64,000 nt of DNA from Hyparrhenia diplandra (lineage: Eukaryota > Streptophyta > Magnoliopsida > Poales > Poaceae). The translations under genes were made by a program, and so were the position numbers. The stretch is taken from contig JADLZK010009398.1 of NCBI GenBank assembly GCA_015847255.1, positions 1-64,000 of the forward strand, in the 5' to 3' direction. Of this stretch, positions 8,641 through 20,670 are shown in pieces. Every line of letters starts with the position of its first letter. Position 1 is the first letter of the stretch. The notes under the pieces were generated by a model, which did no database searches, was not told where the DNA came from, and saw nothing but the letters and a program-made list of their open reading frames with translations.

Positions 8641-10060
8641 GGGTATGGTAACCTTCCTATTGTAATTTCAGTATTTCAATCACCTAGTTGGTGGCTTGAT
8701 ACAAAAGTGCTAATATTCACGTATATGTTGACATCTCTTTGTTTTTTTCTTCTTACCAGGGGCTCCAAGGTTCCTCCCGCCCCGATGGGTAATAGGTCAC
8801 GAGGCTTCATTCGCTCGTGGTGTTGGCATGGTAGATCCGAAGTTTACCGAGGATGATTATGCAACAAGAACGTGCAAAGATGTCCTACTATTCGCAAGAA
8901 TCTTGTTAGCGTTTCTCTTTTGTTAAGAGATGGTCTTAAGGTAGTGTTAGAGTCCAATAAAGTAGTTATGTATAAGCATGGGCAATTTATTGGTAAAGGC
9001 ATTGCGGAGGCTTGTTCCGCTTTTAAGTTTATTAGATTTTAGTAATAAGTTAGTCAATCATATTTATGGCACAATTGATGATAATTCGAAAGTGTTTGGC
9101 ATTCTTGTTTATGTCATGTGAATTTTGGTTTGATGTCACATGTATCTAGCTTTGGTTAATTTCAGATTTCACCATTGCCAAAGGTTCTAAGTGTCATAGT
9201 TGTGTGAAATCTAAGAAACTTCGAAAGCCTCACAAGGCGTGGAGGAGAGACACTTGGCACCTCTAGAACTCATACATTCTGATCTATGTGAGATGAATGG
9301 TGTGTTGACTAAAGGTGGAAAGAGATATTTCATGACGTTAATTGATGATGCTTCTAGATATTGCTATATTTACTTGTTGAAAACTAAAGATGAGGTATTA
9401 GACTACTTTAAAATCTTGAAGGCTGAAGTTGAAAATCAACTAGAAAGAAAGATTAAACGCCTAAGGTCGATCGTGGTGGTGAATATTTTCCTATAACATT
9501 TGACGAGTTTTGTGCGGAACATGGTATTATTCATGAGAGTACACCTCTCTATTCGCCCGAATCCAACGGGGTTGCCGAGAGGAAAAATCGCATGCTAACC
9601 GACTTGGTGAATGCCATGTTAGACAATCTTTGGTTTATCTAAGGCATGGTGGGGGAAGCTTTATTGATCAGCGAGTCATGTCCCAAGAGACAACACCATG
9701 CGAGGTATGGGTTGGAAGGAAAACCATCACTTTCATACTTGCGACGACGGGCGAAAGTCAATGTTCCAATCAATAAGAAGCGTAAGCTTGGACCAAATAT
9801 GGTAGATTGTGTCTTTCTTGGATATGCTCACAATAGCATTGCCTATTGATTTTTAGTAGTAAAATCTAAAGTTTTTGATATGCATGTTGATACTATCTTT
9901 GAATCTCGAGATGCTACATTTTTTAGAATATATTCCTATGAAAGATATGCATAGCAATGCTAAATTTTCTCTTTTGAATTAGCTCCCGATATTACTATAC
10001 CTATCGAAGTCTCCTATTGAGTCGTTTGACCAACCACATGAGGAGGATGTCGATACTAGA
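8641..10060 (+). pseudogene. Copia pol remnant: protease, GAG-pre-integrase, integrase
   Basis: A broken protease motif (WWLDT near 8689) is followed by NLVSVSLLLRDGLKVV (about 8900) and the GAG-pre-integrase block with CHSCVKSKKLRKPHKA (about 9195). The integrase core is clear at 9239-9640: LIHSDLCEMNGVL, FMTLIDDASRYCYIYLL, a D-R-G-G-E segment after a frameshift near 9465, and ESNGVAERKNRM carrying the catalytic glutamate. A KKRKLGPNMVDCVFLGY segment follows at 9772. No RT or RNase H follows. It cannot encode an active polyprotein. Confidence 0.85.
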
Positions 10061-10560
10061 AGGGTGTTTTTGAGGTGTTTATTTAATAATATGGTGGTTA
10101 TTTAATAATATGTTTGTACACTTTGATTTTAACATGATCCAATTTGGGACAAAATCTTTGTTATCGTGATATGTAATTTTGTGGCTTCGCTTTTTTTAAT
10201 GGTCTGCAAACAAAAAAAGAGAAGTGAGAAATTAATGAGAGATTTCAGTAATCTCTCACTAATCTATCACCACTCTTTATTTTTTGACAAGAGATTTCAT
10301 ATTTAAGTTGGTTCACTCCATATGCAACTAGCAATGTGGTACTAAAAGAATTGCATCCCTCCTTTGCACTTCAATGATGGGCCTTTTCTTTTTAAAATTA
10401 AATATCTATGAAGTTAGATTTGTTTAAATTAAATTTCTATGAAGTTAGATTTATTTAACTTAAATCCTAATGCTCTAATAAAAAGGTAACATGTAAAAGG
10501 TATGGAAAACAAATCTGCGTGTTAAATTTTCTAGAGGTGCCAAAATCTTCTCTTTTAATC
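10061..10560. other. AT-rich spacer, nothing recognised
   Basis: No gene is visible. A small hairpin, GAGAGATTTCAG...TCTCTCAC, lies at about 10236-10260, and a short repeated phrase, TATGAAGTTAGATTT, occurs at about 10406 and 10438. It may be host DNA or the lost end of a CACTA-like element. Confidence 0.3.
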
Positions 10561-10569
10561 CTGAAGTAT

Positions 10570-10626
10570 TGGTGTGAACCCGGGACTAAAAGAGTATTAG
10601 TCTCGGGTTGGTTTTCAATCCCGTAT
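10570..10626. repeat. CACTA-like subterminal inverted repeat
   Basis: AACCCGGGACTA is followed 16 bases later by TAGTCTCGGGTT, its near-exact reverse complement, and then CAATCCCG. CCGGGACTAAA-type repeats are typical subterminal motifs of many grass CACTA elements. The same AATCCCGG/CCGGGATT motif recurs at 28305-28333 close to a CACTA terminus, so the two may be ends of one element opened by the Tat insertion. Confidence 0.45.
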
Positions 10627-10644
10627 TAAAACCCTAGATCTATA

Positions 10645-11060
10645 TAGCACAAGTGGCTACTTCCCCCAATCTTCCACCGCCACAAGGTTGCTCTCGACCG
10701 TCATCGATCGCGCCAACGCCGGCCCATGCGGTCCCCAAGACCCTCGCCGCCCACGCCGCTTGTGCCATCCCCGACAGACCGCATGTTCCTCGGCAGTCCC
10801 ACGCAGCGTCATCCGCTGCCGTCCCCACATCGTCCGCCGCCCCTCGCCCCGTCCGCCATCCCCGCGCCAGGGCCCACTGCCGTACCCTCATCGCCCCGCG
10901 TCCGCCCGCCGTACCCTCCCCGCCCCCGCGGCCCGGCCGACCCCCGACCGCTTGCGCCAGTGCGAATCTTCCCGCCCGCCGTGCCGCCCCTTGCGCCGTC
11001 CATTCCCCCCGCCGTCCCCGATCCCTCCCTCCCACGCCGCGCCGTCCATCATAATGATGA
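10645..11060 (+). other. GC-rich block, Pro/Ala/Arg-rich in every plus frame
   Basis: About 400 bp of very GC-rich sequence gives three overlapping 130-residue ORFs on the plus strand, all rich in proline, arginine and alanine. None matches a family I know. Base composition contrasts sharply with the AT-rich flanks, so it could be a captured first-exon fragment or just a GC-rich element segment. Confidence 0.3.
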
Positions 11061-11305
11061 TATCTCTTTTATGGGCGTAGATTGTCTATCCTATCAAGGC
11101 AAGTCACAACCGACTTAGCCTATGCCCGATGTCCTCCATTTCTCATCCAAGGGCTGACAATAGAACAAGTTTTCCAACCCCGAAGCAAAGCACTATGGTC
11201 CGCTCGACATACGATTACCTTGCTTCGTTCAACAAAACCTGAGATACACTATTTTGTTCATAATCATTTCAATCAAGATCAATGTTGTATAATTTTTTTT
11301 TTTTG

Positions 11306-11425
11306 AGAATATGTTGTATAAATTCTTTTGAAGGCTTTGCTGTTAGCAAAGATGTTGTGACTAAAATGATAATATGTTGTATAAATCCTATGTTAGCAAA
11401 GGTGTTGTGACTAAAATGATAATGA
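11306..11425. repeat. Short tandem repeat, about 51-bp period, two copies
   Basis: TGTTAGCAAAG(A/G)TGTTGTGACTAAAATGATAAT occurs at about 11340 and 11391, each preceded by a TATGTTGTATAAAT phrase (one more copy at about 11310). The copies are nearly identical. Confidence 0.75.
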
Positions 11426-11695
11426 TGCATGGTTTTTACCTAATAAGCTAAGTAGCAATATTGATTTTAGCACAATTTTTAGCTACATAAATTAAATTTA
11501 AATATTAATGATAAGGTAGGTGGTGTATCATATTGAACTTTATATATGAAAATAAAAACTAAATGAGTTTTTGTGACCTCTTGAAATTCACTCGCTGAAG
11601 TTGCCCTCAATCCTTTATTAGCTAATGTATTTATGTAATTTTTATTAGCCGTTGTCCACTCTATTATTTGTCTTTTTTCCACAAATAATTTCGAA

Positions 11696-11920
11696 ATGGG
11701 CAATACTTGGGTCAAAACCATAGCCGGGCTTTCTTATTTGGAGTGGAAAGTTGCTTCTTTTATCGCCCATTGGATGAGAAACGGAGGGCATTGGGCATGG
11801 GGTAAGTTAGCCGTGACTTACCATCGCAAGTATGACAATCTCAACCGCTCTTATATGGTAGATCTCGACACTCATATTGTCGACACAATATCTTCAACCT
11901 CTTGTGAAAAAAACATATGA
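11696..11920 (+). CDS. Small unrecognised ORF (74 aa)
   Basis: An open frame from 11696 encodes a protein beginning MGNTWVKTIAGL, with a tryptophan-rich SYLEWKVASFIAHWM region. I do not recognise it. The mixed composition is more protein-like than most shadow ORFs here, and it sits in sequence bordering the Tat element. It could be a fragment of a larger decayed transposon protein. Expression is not supported by anything visible. Confidence 0.2.
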   Translation: MGNTWVKTIAGLSYLEWKVASFIAHWMRNGGHWAWGKLAVTYHRKYDNLNRSYMVDLDTHIVDTISSTSCEKNI

Positions 11921-12093
11921 ATATGTGCCATTTGATGATGTCATTGATTGTCATAGGGGCAATACCATAACATTTATCATTCTCAAAAAGATTGATTTTG
12001 CATTTGTTAAAGTGGAATCATATGGGGCAACAAGTAAGCTTGCAATGTTAATCGTTGTAGTATTTGAATTTTGAATTTTGGCATCTTTGCATT

Positions 12094-13563
12094 TGTCGGT
12101 GTTTTGAGAACCGGGGTATCCCAAGCACCGCAATAATATATAGGTCGTGGCGCTCCCCACCCGATGGCGCAGCTGTTTGGAAGACGAGGCGTTTATCCCG
12201 GTTCGTGCCATGGGGCCCCTACGTCCAAAGAGGTGTGTCTCTTCGTGTTACTCGCACCAATTGTGCACAAGAACCAAGGCGGTTACAAGATGTTCTTGGG
12301 AATGAAGTAGGATTTCAATCCGGGATGAACCGGCTAAGTGTGAAAACCTAGTTCAAGGGAGTCCCCTTCTAGTGTGGCATTACTCCCTTTTATAGTATAA
12401 AGAAGAGATAATGTATACAATACGTGTCATGTACAAATGCTACCGTGGTCTACTATCCGTAGCCGTTAGGCATGCCATGCCCGAGAGCCCGGACCTCGGG
12501 TTCTCATAAGGGAGTACCCCGTGTGGACGCGTGTCTTGGAGTCTCTTGTGTTCGTGTCCGTCGCCCGAGGGGAGGGTCTCCCGAGGGCCAAATGGTGACC
12601 CTCGGATCCCCTTATGGTCCACAGATTGGCTTGGTCCACGCCATGGTGTGGTGTCAACGCCCCGAGGGTCCTTGGACTCATGTCGCGTCATGAAGCCGCA
12701 AACAAATAAATGGTAGAGTTGTGTTTCCCGTGCGGGGTGACGTGTGTGATAATCGTTACCTTTATGTCGGAATCAATCGGGGATGCGAGGAGATAACAGT
12801 CGATGAATCGACACAGGCAATCGACGCCTCGTTATCATGGCTCGTGTGAAGCGGCGCACACGCGGCTGCTCCCTACTACTCGTTCGACTTCACAAGGCGC
12901 GCCCGAGGTGTTGTTCCTTGGGGAGAGAGAAGAGAGAGAGAGGAGCCACAACCGAGGTCCCTCTATCCTCGGGCGAGGCGGAGAAGTCTTACCCGAGGGT
13001 TATGGTCCTCGGGCGAGGCGGGATCGTCTCGAGAGACCCCGTGTCCTCGGACGAGGCGGAACTTAGTCCCAGAGGCTTTGCCCCTCGGGTCGAGTAAGTC
13101 GTGGTAAAAGCAAAGTTATCTGGGCGGGCGCCGTAGGTACGCAGCGATTTTGGCCCGTATGTGGATGGGCTTCAATAAGCCTATTGGGGATTGTCTTCCC
13201 CTAGATTTGTGATGACTCTGTTGGTCCTCATTCTCTTTATTTCGGAGATTTTGCCCCGAGCCCTCCTTGGCCTAATGGGCAATTTTGGTAAGTTGGGCCT
13301 TGCCAACAGAGTGTTTGGAGAGAGGCTGCCTTGGGCTTCTAAAGGGGGCCCCAAGAGAGCTTTCCATATATTAAGTCCTTCTTAGCGAGTCTGCGGGCTT
13401 GGGGCCGGCCTTCATTCTTCGGGCGCATTCTTAGGCCCAAAACGCGTCTTAGGCCGTCAACTCCGGTGTCATCTCTCCGTCAGTCCTTCTTTTTGGGCCA
13501 TGAGGCCACGCCATCCTTCATGGGCTTATTTTCCTTATGGGCCGATTATTTTTGCCCCCGATA
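12094..13563 (-). repeat. 3' LTR of the Tat element
   Basis: The segment starts TGTCGGTGTTTTGAG and ends GCCCCCGATA on the plus strand. Its twin is 25517-27007. On the element strand its first bases are TATCGGGGGC, where the twin has TGTCGGGCG, so the TG terminus is mutated. A TATA-like ACTATAAAAGGG on the minus strand lies near 12388, shared by the twin near 25815. Confidence 0.85.
12967..13075. repeat. Three tandem ~39-bp repeats in the LTR
   Basis: CCTCGG(G/A)CGAGGCGG occurs at 12967, 13007 and 13045, each unit itself palindromic in its core. The corresponding stretch of the other LTR (about 26390-26485) has the same units with small losses. Upstream of the LTR TATA box on the element strand, such arrays often act as enhancer-like U3 repeats, which is inference here. 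Confidence 0.65.
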
Positions 13564-13590
13564 GTAGCCCCCGAGAGCCCCAGGGAGTTG
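13564..13590 (-). promoter_or_regulatory. Polypurine tract of the Tat element
   Basis: On the minus strand CTCTCGGGGGCTAC directly precedes the 3' LTR. The CTCGGGGGCTAC-TGTCGG junction is a familiar one in grass Tat elements, where this tract primes plus-strand DNA synthesis. Confidence 0.65.
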
Positions 13591-14689
13591 AATGACTCGC
13601 TCGGGGTTTTCGAAGAATTGACCTTCGGCCTTTGGTCTACCTTTGATCTCGGGATGGGTGCTTGTGGCGGAGCACCGGGTTGGGTGTAGCCCCGAGGCCT
13701 CGGAGGAATATTTTTATTCCTTAGAGGGCTTTTCTTACACGCTAGTAAGATGTGAACTACCCACTAATCTTTTGGAGGATGTGCATGGGAGGTCCGAGAT
13801 GCGGGGGGACAGTTCGAGCCCGCGCTATGTGCGCAAGGTCGTTCGAACCTCTCCGGTCTTTTTATTTACGCTCCTCTCGTCGCCCTTTTCGAAAAGGAGG
13901 AGGAGGGGGTTGTGTCATACCGCCCCCGTGAGCTGAGTATGGCACACCCCGTTGGCTTTTGTAACAGAAATCTAAGTGGAGCGCCCGTGCCTCGGCCGGA
14001 GCGGGGTCGGCTATGTGGTCCAGGACTCACTCCATAAGAACTCGGGCCTCCTAGCAGATCCCGGTCCCGACAAAGTCGGGTCCCGAGGGCTGCCGGGCCT
14101 CCCATGGATGGGACATCTCTCGTAAGCGGTTACCATAAGTCTTAGATGCGTTCAGAAATCCCAAGCTCCCCGAGAGCTTAGGGCTTGGCCGTTGTGCATT
14201 CCCTTCGCCCCTTGCTCGGTTGTCCCGAGGCAGTCAGAGAAACCCGGAGGGCCCCAGCCTTAGGATCCCTCGGGACCGTATGGTGAGCTCATGGCTCGGC
14301 GTTTCCTTCCGAGAGGTCACGCCGACGTGGTGATATTTCATTCCCGCCCGAGGGCTTGGAAGCGCCTTCCCCGGGGGAGGCAATTTGAGTTTAGACAACG
14401 GATCGACATTTTTACCCTTACCGTATTTCGGGCGCATTCGGCACGTCTTTCCATGTTACCTCTCGAGGAGGCGCATCGCTCGCGCTGATGGGACGACTTC
14501 TTGCCGTGGTGTTCGCAGAGCCCGTTGCTTTGCCGCATTGCTTGTAGGGGCCCACCGGGCGCCTAGGGCTATCTTCTTTGGATCCGTTCGATTGATCTTC
14601 CGCCGCGCCGGTTGGGTTAATCGACCGTTCCCATCTCCCCTATATATTTGGGGGTTCGCCACGGCGCGTCACGGCCTCCTTTTACTCTC

Positions 14690-17600
14690 CTCACATAGTG
14701 CTAGTTCTCGCTTCCTCCTGCCGTCCTTGAAGCCAAGAGGAAAGAGGGCGTGGAGAAGGAAGAGATTAAGGAAAAGGCGAGGAGGTAATTATACTTTGTT
14801 GTTGTTTCTGCTCCTATTTGTTGCGCTTGCCGCGAAGGAATGGCGTCGCAGAGGAGGGAGTTTCTCTTCCTTTAGATCCTTTGCCTTGCCGCGTGCCTTT
14901 CCGCCGTTTGACCGAGGCGTAAATTGCGGCCGATAGGTGGATGAGGGTCTTCTCGCCGCCGCACGGACGGATGGCTCACGGCCGAGTGGTTGGTTCCCCG
15001 ACGATCTCACGAGGAGCCACAACCCCCATCCGGTACATTGTAAGTATGATGGATTATCACAAGCGAGGCTTTGGCGTCTTCGGGCGAAGTCGGTTCATGC
15101 GGCAATCCCGCGACCGCACGGCGTCGAACTCCATCAAATCCCCACGAACTCGACGCCCGGGCATCGATTTTTGTAGCTCTGTGAGGGCTTCTTGGGAATC
15201 AAGCCCCATTGAGAACTTTGGAGTTGGTTCTTCGGGCGAGTTGAACACCCCGAGCACCGGGCCACCCGGCTCACCGCGACGTGCGCGCGGGCTGGATCTT
15301 CGTCATCCAACTCCGTCCTTTCGACAAGCACAGGGGGTGAACCGAACGGAGGAGTACATCCTCTCACGCCCACGGGTTCAAACAAGGGTTGGCGGGAAGA
15401 ATGGTTCTACCTTCGGAACGATGGAGGGGTCTTCCGCCATACACCGGAGCGTGATAAAGGTAAACCTCGATCACCGGAATTATGGGCCTCCGCGGCCGGA
15501 GCAACATCACCGGATGCCCCTTCGTGCCGCCCCCCGGCCTGATCACGATAAACGCGGCGCGGGCGCTGGCCTCTCTCGTCGTCAAGTCCTCTCTTGTGGA
15601 GAGGCCGCTTTACCTCGGCGGATGACGAAGGATGCCAACCTATCCGCACCCGGATGGCATTTGGGGATCTCGGGGGAAGCTCGAGGCGCCGGGTCCGCTT
15701 GTTTTCGGGCGACAAGACTCCCAAGGCGATTCCGGGATCGCGATGCGTCCGGATCCGGATATATTTCGTTGGTAAGTCCCGCTTGCTTGTCATTGCGTGA
15801 TTGTCCTCTTCTTTCGAGGTTGATTCTAAAGTTCTATCTCCTTTCTTGATTCAGGGAGGTTGAACCACAAAGAGTCGCTTCCCGGGGTCAGAGGACCAAG
15901 CCCGTCGGGAGGCCAATCGTGCTTAGAACGAAAGGGAGCGGTTGAGGAAGGCCCGAGAGGATAAGAAGAAGGCGTACAAGGTAGCTTTGAACAACCGGGC
16001 GCGGGGAGCAAAGAAAAGCGCGGTGAGTCAACGGAGTCCTCGACGCATCACTCCCGCCGTCCCTCGGGGAGAGTGACGCACTCTTCCGTCAAGACGCCGC
16101 TATGGGGTCGTTATCGAGGCCCGAGGAGCGGTCCGAGTTAATGGAATACGCTAGACATCGGGCCGCCGGTAGTGAGGGAGCTTCCTAAAGGAACACGCTG
16201 CTCCATCCGCTCCGATTCCTCCATGTTCAAAGCGGAACTTGGGTGAGCTGGGGGATCTCTCGGAATGCGACCAAACGCTACTCAAGCTGCGGGGCAACAA
16301 GTAGGGAACCGAGACCCCCTCGGGAACTCCGGCTCCGATACAAATGAGAGGTCGATCCGAAGCCGGTATGGGGAGCCGGCCTACTCCCAAGTCTCCGCAG
16401 CCTCGGGTGGCGCTTACCCCGAAGGCCGCCCCGAGGTCCTTGTGAGTTGATCCTTCTTTTTCGCTATGTCTTGAATCTTCTTATTCTTGGGCTGGTTGTT
16501 TTTTGACCTTCTTTGTTTTTTATGGCGGGGAAAAGAGTTTCGAACCGCCGCTTCTCCATCCTCGGCGCAGCTCAAGTCCCGCTCAAGCTTTGGCGGGTCA
16601 AGGACGGCAAAGTTGTTATGACAGAGTTTCTTTGCCACCGACGTCTTCTACTATGATCCCATCGTGGGTGACCAGCCGATTCGGGGGCCGAATGTCGTCC
16701 TTGGCCCAACCCGGCTCCCGCTTCGCCGGGCGCCATCTTCCGAGGCCCTTGATCCGTCCGAGGAAGCTTCACGGGTTCGATTGGAGCCGACTTCTTCTCC
16801 TCACGCCTCACCACCACTGGCGGCGGTAGTGGAAGTCCTAGTCCCCGAATTACTCAAGCCGAGGGGGCCTCGAACGGATGTCGCGAGGGACGATCTCGTT
16901 GATAATCAATCCTCCCGGCCGGGGTCGTTCTCTAATCCTTTCGAGAAGTTCCTCAAGATGTCCTGTTTGATGCGGCCGACGCCATTGCCACCCTTGGTGT
17001 CAACCAACGACCTTCAATTGGCGATCCGTCCGTCATCCGATTTAGGCGTTTCTCTCTTGCCCCGAGGGACACTTCCGGCGGTTTGATCCTGAATTACTGG
17101 GGCGTCTGCGAAGGCCCCCGGATTTCTTTTTGGTCGGAATTCCCAAAGATGGGAGAGGACTCGAGTCACATGTTGCTCTCCTAACGATCCCAACGCCTGG
17201 GGTGGTCCTACAATTGAGCTTGGGAGGCCGTTGGAAGGAGGTCCTCGGGCTTGTGATCGACGATCGCCCCCGAGGTTGCCGCTGGAGGAGTATGATCAGA
17301 TCAAGGCGTGGGCAACCGAGGGCTTGGAAAGGATCGGTCGATTCTTCGCCATCGCCTTTCCCTGCATCGACGAGGTTTGCTCTCCTTCCTTTGAGTTCCT
17401 TACTTTGATATCCGCTTTCCCTGTTTTAATCTTTCATACGCCCCCCGATGTTCGTGAGAGCCTCAAGTCGCTTTTGCTCGTGAGAAGTCCGAGTTGCTGA
17501 GGAGGAATGCCGCGGGGTGGAATGTCCTTCACCAAACTCGGACCGAATTGAATGAGACAAAGAGGGAGGCGACCCGTCTCTCCGAGCTCATCACTGAAAA

Positions 17601-18110
17601 AGAGGGCCGATCCTGGTCTTTGACGATGGAGGTGGAGTCGCCCAAATCCATGGCGCCAAGGCGAAGTCGGACGCTTGACCAGACCATCCGTGGATCGCGA
17701 GGAGGGCCCCGATCGAGTCCTAAGGCCGTTAGAGGAGGCTCGCAACGCAGCGTGACCGGCCCGAGAGGAGGCCAGGAAACAATCGAGATGACAAATGCTC
17801 AACACTCGTGGAAGGATGTGGAGCTGGCGAGGAATTTGTCCATTAACGAGCATAATGAGATGCTCAAATGGAAGAAAATGTGGGAAGGTATGATTTCCCG
17901 ACTCCGATTGCAGCTGGAGGATTGATGTCGTCGTGGTTTGTAACCTTGTTCTTCCTTTTTTGTAGAGGCAGAGAAGCTGCGGCCGAGGCGGTGCAAGCCG
18001 CTACCAACATATCCTGTCTTAATACCGAGGAAAAACTCGCGCAGGGAGTTAGAGGCGGTCGCTTTGCATCATATTCAACGGTTCGGGCCTTCAAACCTGG
18101 TGTCGGGTAA
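14690..18110 (+). pseudogene. Antisense ORF of the Tat element (putative gypsy-type transposase domain, coiled-coil tail)
   Basis: This frame runs opposite to gag-pol, between integrase and the 3' LTR. At about 14940-15660 it shows the plant domain annotated as 'transposase (putative), gypsy type': SPPHGRMAHGR, TTPIRYIVSMMDYHKRGFGV, SRFMRQ, GVELHQI, LRHPTPSFRQAQGV, a WFYLRND-like stretch after a frame change, and RRMTK. The C-terminal part (17230-18110) is rich in Glu, Arg and Leu and looks coiled-coil. Many frame changes break it. Antisense ORFs are known from Tat elements and their function is unresolved. A domesticated cellular origin is possible. Confidence 0.65.
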
Positions 18111-19207
18111 CTCTATCCGCAGCCGGCCGAGCGCCCGGGGATTCATTCGAAGCGAGATTCGGGGCGCATTCCGCAACGGGTGCGGTTGCTTGCGGTGATG
18201 TGCTCGCATTTCTCCTTGTCGGATGAAACCCCTGAGATCCTTTTCAAAGGGCTTTTTCTTAGGACCTCTTGAGGAAGATGAGGAGGGGCCCCGATGTGAG
18301 GACGGATGAGCGTAAGATCGCCGACTTCCATGCTCGGGCGGAGGGTCCGCAGCGTGGCCGCCACCCATTTCAAAGATGAAGTCGCTCCCCTTTTTCGCCC
18401 GTGGAATCTGAATATGAGGCAGCCCAGGAGCCTATGGATACTTCCCCGAGGATGTCTTTGTAGGTACTTTGAGGGAAGACGATGAAGGATTGAGTATCCC
18501 AGGGGCCTCCATCCCCAACCTCCTCGTGCTGCATCGCCGGATCGGAGAATGCCGGGCCCGTAAGCTCCTTTAGGTTGAGTCGCAAGTGACTTGTAATAGA
18601 TGGCCCGCGAGGCTTTTGTAATCGGGATATTTTAGGCTTGATGTTTTAGCAAACATGGTAACCTTTCGTCTCTATCTAGCTTAATTGTTCGTCCCGAGTT
18701 GCTTTCGTATTTTTCTTTCCCGAGTCGGTTTGGCAATGGATACCCCGAGGGTGGTCCTTGAGCCTTTCTTGCTCCGTTCGGGATCTCTACGAGAGGCTCT
18801 CGCGATTTTAAGCATGATAAAAAAAAAAAAGAGAGAGTTTTTTTTTAATTTTCCAAGAGGTTATTATAAGGAGGGTTCCCCCTTTGGTAGCCCCCGAGGG
18901 AGGTTTTTGTCTTTTGATGTGATTAAAGACAAAACCTACCTAATATAATACTTTTGACTCATAGCTTTTGTGGAAAAAAGAGTTCTTTCTTTATTGCTTT
19001 TGTACAAGATGGGTATGTACATTGCATGTTTCTCGTTCTAAGGGTAGAACCGACTTAAGTTGCTCTATATTCCAAGCGTTTGAGTATACTTCACCCTTCT
19101 AGATTTTTTGAGTTTGTATGTCCCGGTTTGAGTACTTCAAAGCTATGAAATATGGCCTTCCCATGGGGGCGCTAGCTTGTGACGTTCTCGGCCGTCTCTT
19201 CTTAGCT

Positions 19208-20249
19208 TTAACATGGATCGTTGACTTGGAAGCCTCGGGGTTTAAGCCTTCTAGCGTGATATCGCCCTAGTGATTGTTGGTATCGAGCACTTGCTTCTTC
19301 CAATTGGTCCAATGAGTCTTCTCTCGCCCCTTGGTTGTCTTGTTCGTCATAGGCTCTGAGTCTTGGGGACCCGTGCTCTATATCGTAAGGGAGTATGGCC
19401 TCGGATCCATAGACCAAGAAGAAAGGCGTAAACCCCGTTGCTCTGCTCTTGGTTGTTCTTAAGCTCCATAGTACTGACGGTAGCTCTTGGTACCATCTTT
19501 TACCATATTGGTTTAGCTTGTTGAAGATTCTTGGCTTGAGTCCTTTCAAAATCATGCCATTGGCTCTTTCTACCCGACCATTGGTTTTTGGTGCACGCAG
19601 CCGTGTCCACTCTCGATGTTGTAATCTTCACAAAAGTTAAGGAACTTTTTTCCAATGAAATTGGTCCCATTGTCGATGATAATTGAATTTGGGACACCAA
19701 ATCTTGAGAGTAGATCTTCGAATAGCTTTATCGTTTCTTCAAATCCGAGGCGTGACAACCGGTCAAGCCGATCCACTTAGAGAATTTGTCTATTTCCACC
19801 AACACATGTGTGTAGCCCCCGGGTGCTTTCTTGAGGGGTCCAATCATGTCCAATCCCCACACCGCGAACGGCCAGGTGATCGGAATGGTTTGTAGAGCTT
19901 GTGCCGGAAGGTGCGTTTTATGGGCATAGTATTGGCAACCCTTGCGTGTTCGGACTATGTAGTTTGCATCTCGGACTCTTTGTCGCCAATAGAAGCCTTG
20001 TCTCAAGACTTTCCCTACTAGGGTGCGTGGGTAAGCATGGTGCCCGCACTCTCCTCCATGGGTATCCGCCAGTTCCTTGCCTTGTTCCCGGAGATGCACC
20101 TTTGGTATATCCCGAGGTCGCTTTTTGTATAGCTCTTTGTCATCGCTAATCACAACGAATGATTTAGCCTCGGGCGTGTTATTCTTCTTGCCGGTCTTGT
20201 CTTCGGGCAGCTCTTCCGGAGAAGATAGTTCACTAGAGGTATCCTCCAA
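19208..20249 (-). pseudogene. Tat element integrase
   Basis: The zinc-binding N-terminus is visible (ADTHGGECGHHAY, then KGCQYYAH), followed by WPFAVWGLDMIGPL with the first catalytic aspartate and GVPNSIIIDNGTNFIGKKF with the second. The segment that should carry the catalytic glutamate is frameshifted (near 19600). It resumes as MILKGLKPRIFNKLNQYG and ELPSVLWSLRTTKSRATGFTPF with the C-terminal TPFFLVYGSEAILP block. Integrase would insert the cDNA into the genome. This copy is split into at least three frames. Confidence 0.85.
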
Positions 20250-20670
20250 TCTTGCGTCTCTTCATCGACACGCATTGCCTTCCCGCCGTTGTTGGGACGG
20301 CTTGATTGGTTCCTTCCCCCGGGTCCGCTCCCGACTTTCCGAAGGGGTTCCTCGGCCCGAGAGGATTAGGTCGACCCCGAGGGAGCGCCCCGTTCTCGGT
20401 ACTTGACGGAAGGTTTGTAAAGGTCTAGTGTAAGGATATTCGGGGGTACTACGGCTCTTGTGGACGCAACCCTCGCAGGCTCGTCTACGCCCCTCGTTAT
20501 ACCTCCTTGGGGTGTGTCGATGCTCTAAACCATGGAACTTTTCTTCTAGCTTCCTTACCTCTCGGCAATATGCTTCCCATTTTGGGGTCATGGCAGGCCG
20601 AGGCCTTCATTACTTGATCCACCACTAGTTGGGAGTCTCCCTCTTGTTTCTAGGCGTCGGATCCCGAGGT

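Larger units (their letters stand above)
7812..10060 (+). mobile_element. Degenerate Ty1/copia retrotransposon, truncated at 3' side
   Basis: Gag, zinc knuckle, protease, GAG-pre-integrase and integrase pieces lie in normal Copia order on the plus strand. Reverse transcriptase and RNase H are missing, and sequence after about 10060 is unrelated AT-rich DNA. Frameshifts separate nearly every block. No 3' LTR is visible. Confidence 0.85.

Noticed and set aside
9239..9849. Separate small genes at 9239-9496 and 9646-9849
   Set aside because: They are consecutive parts of one Copia integrase separated by frameshifts.
10640..11118. Three overlapping proline-rich ORFs as separate genes
   Set aside because: All plus frames stay open because of GC content. 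No frame shows a conserved motif, so none is called.
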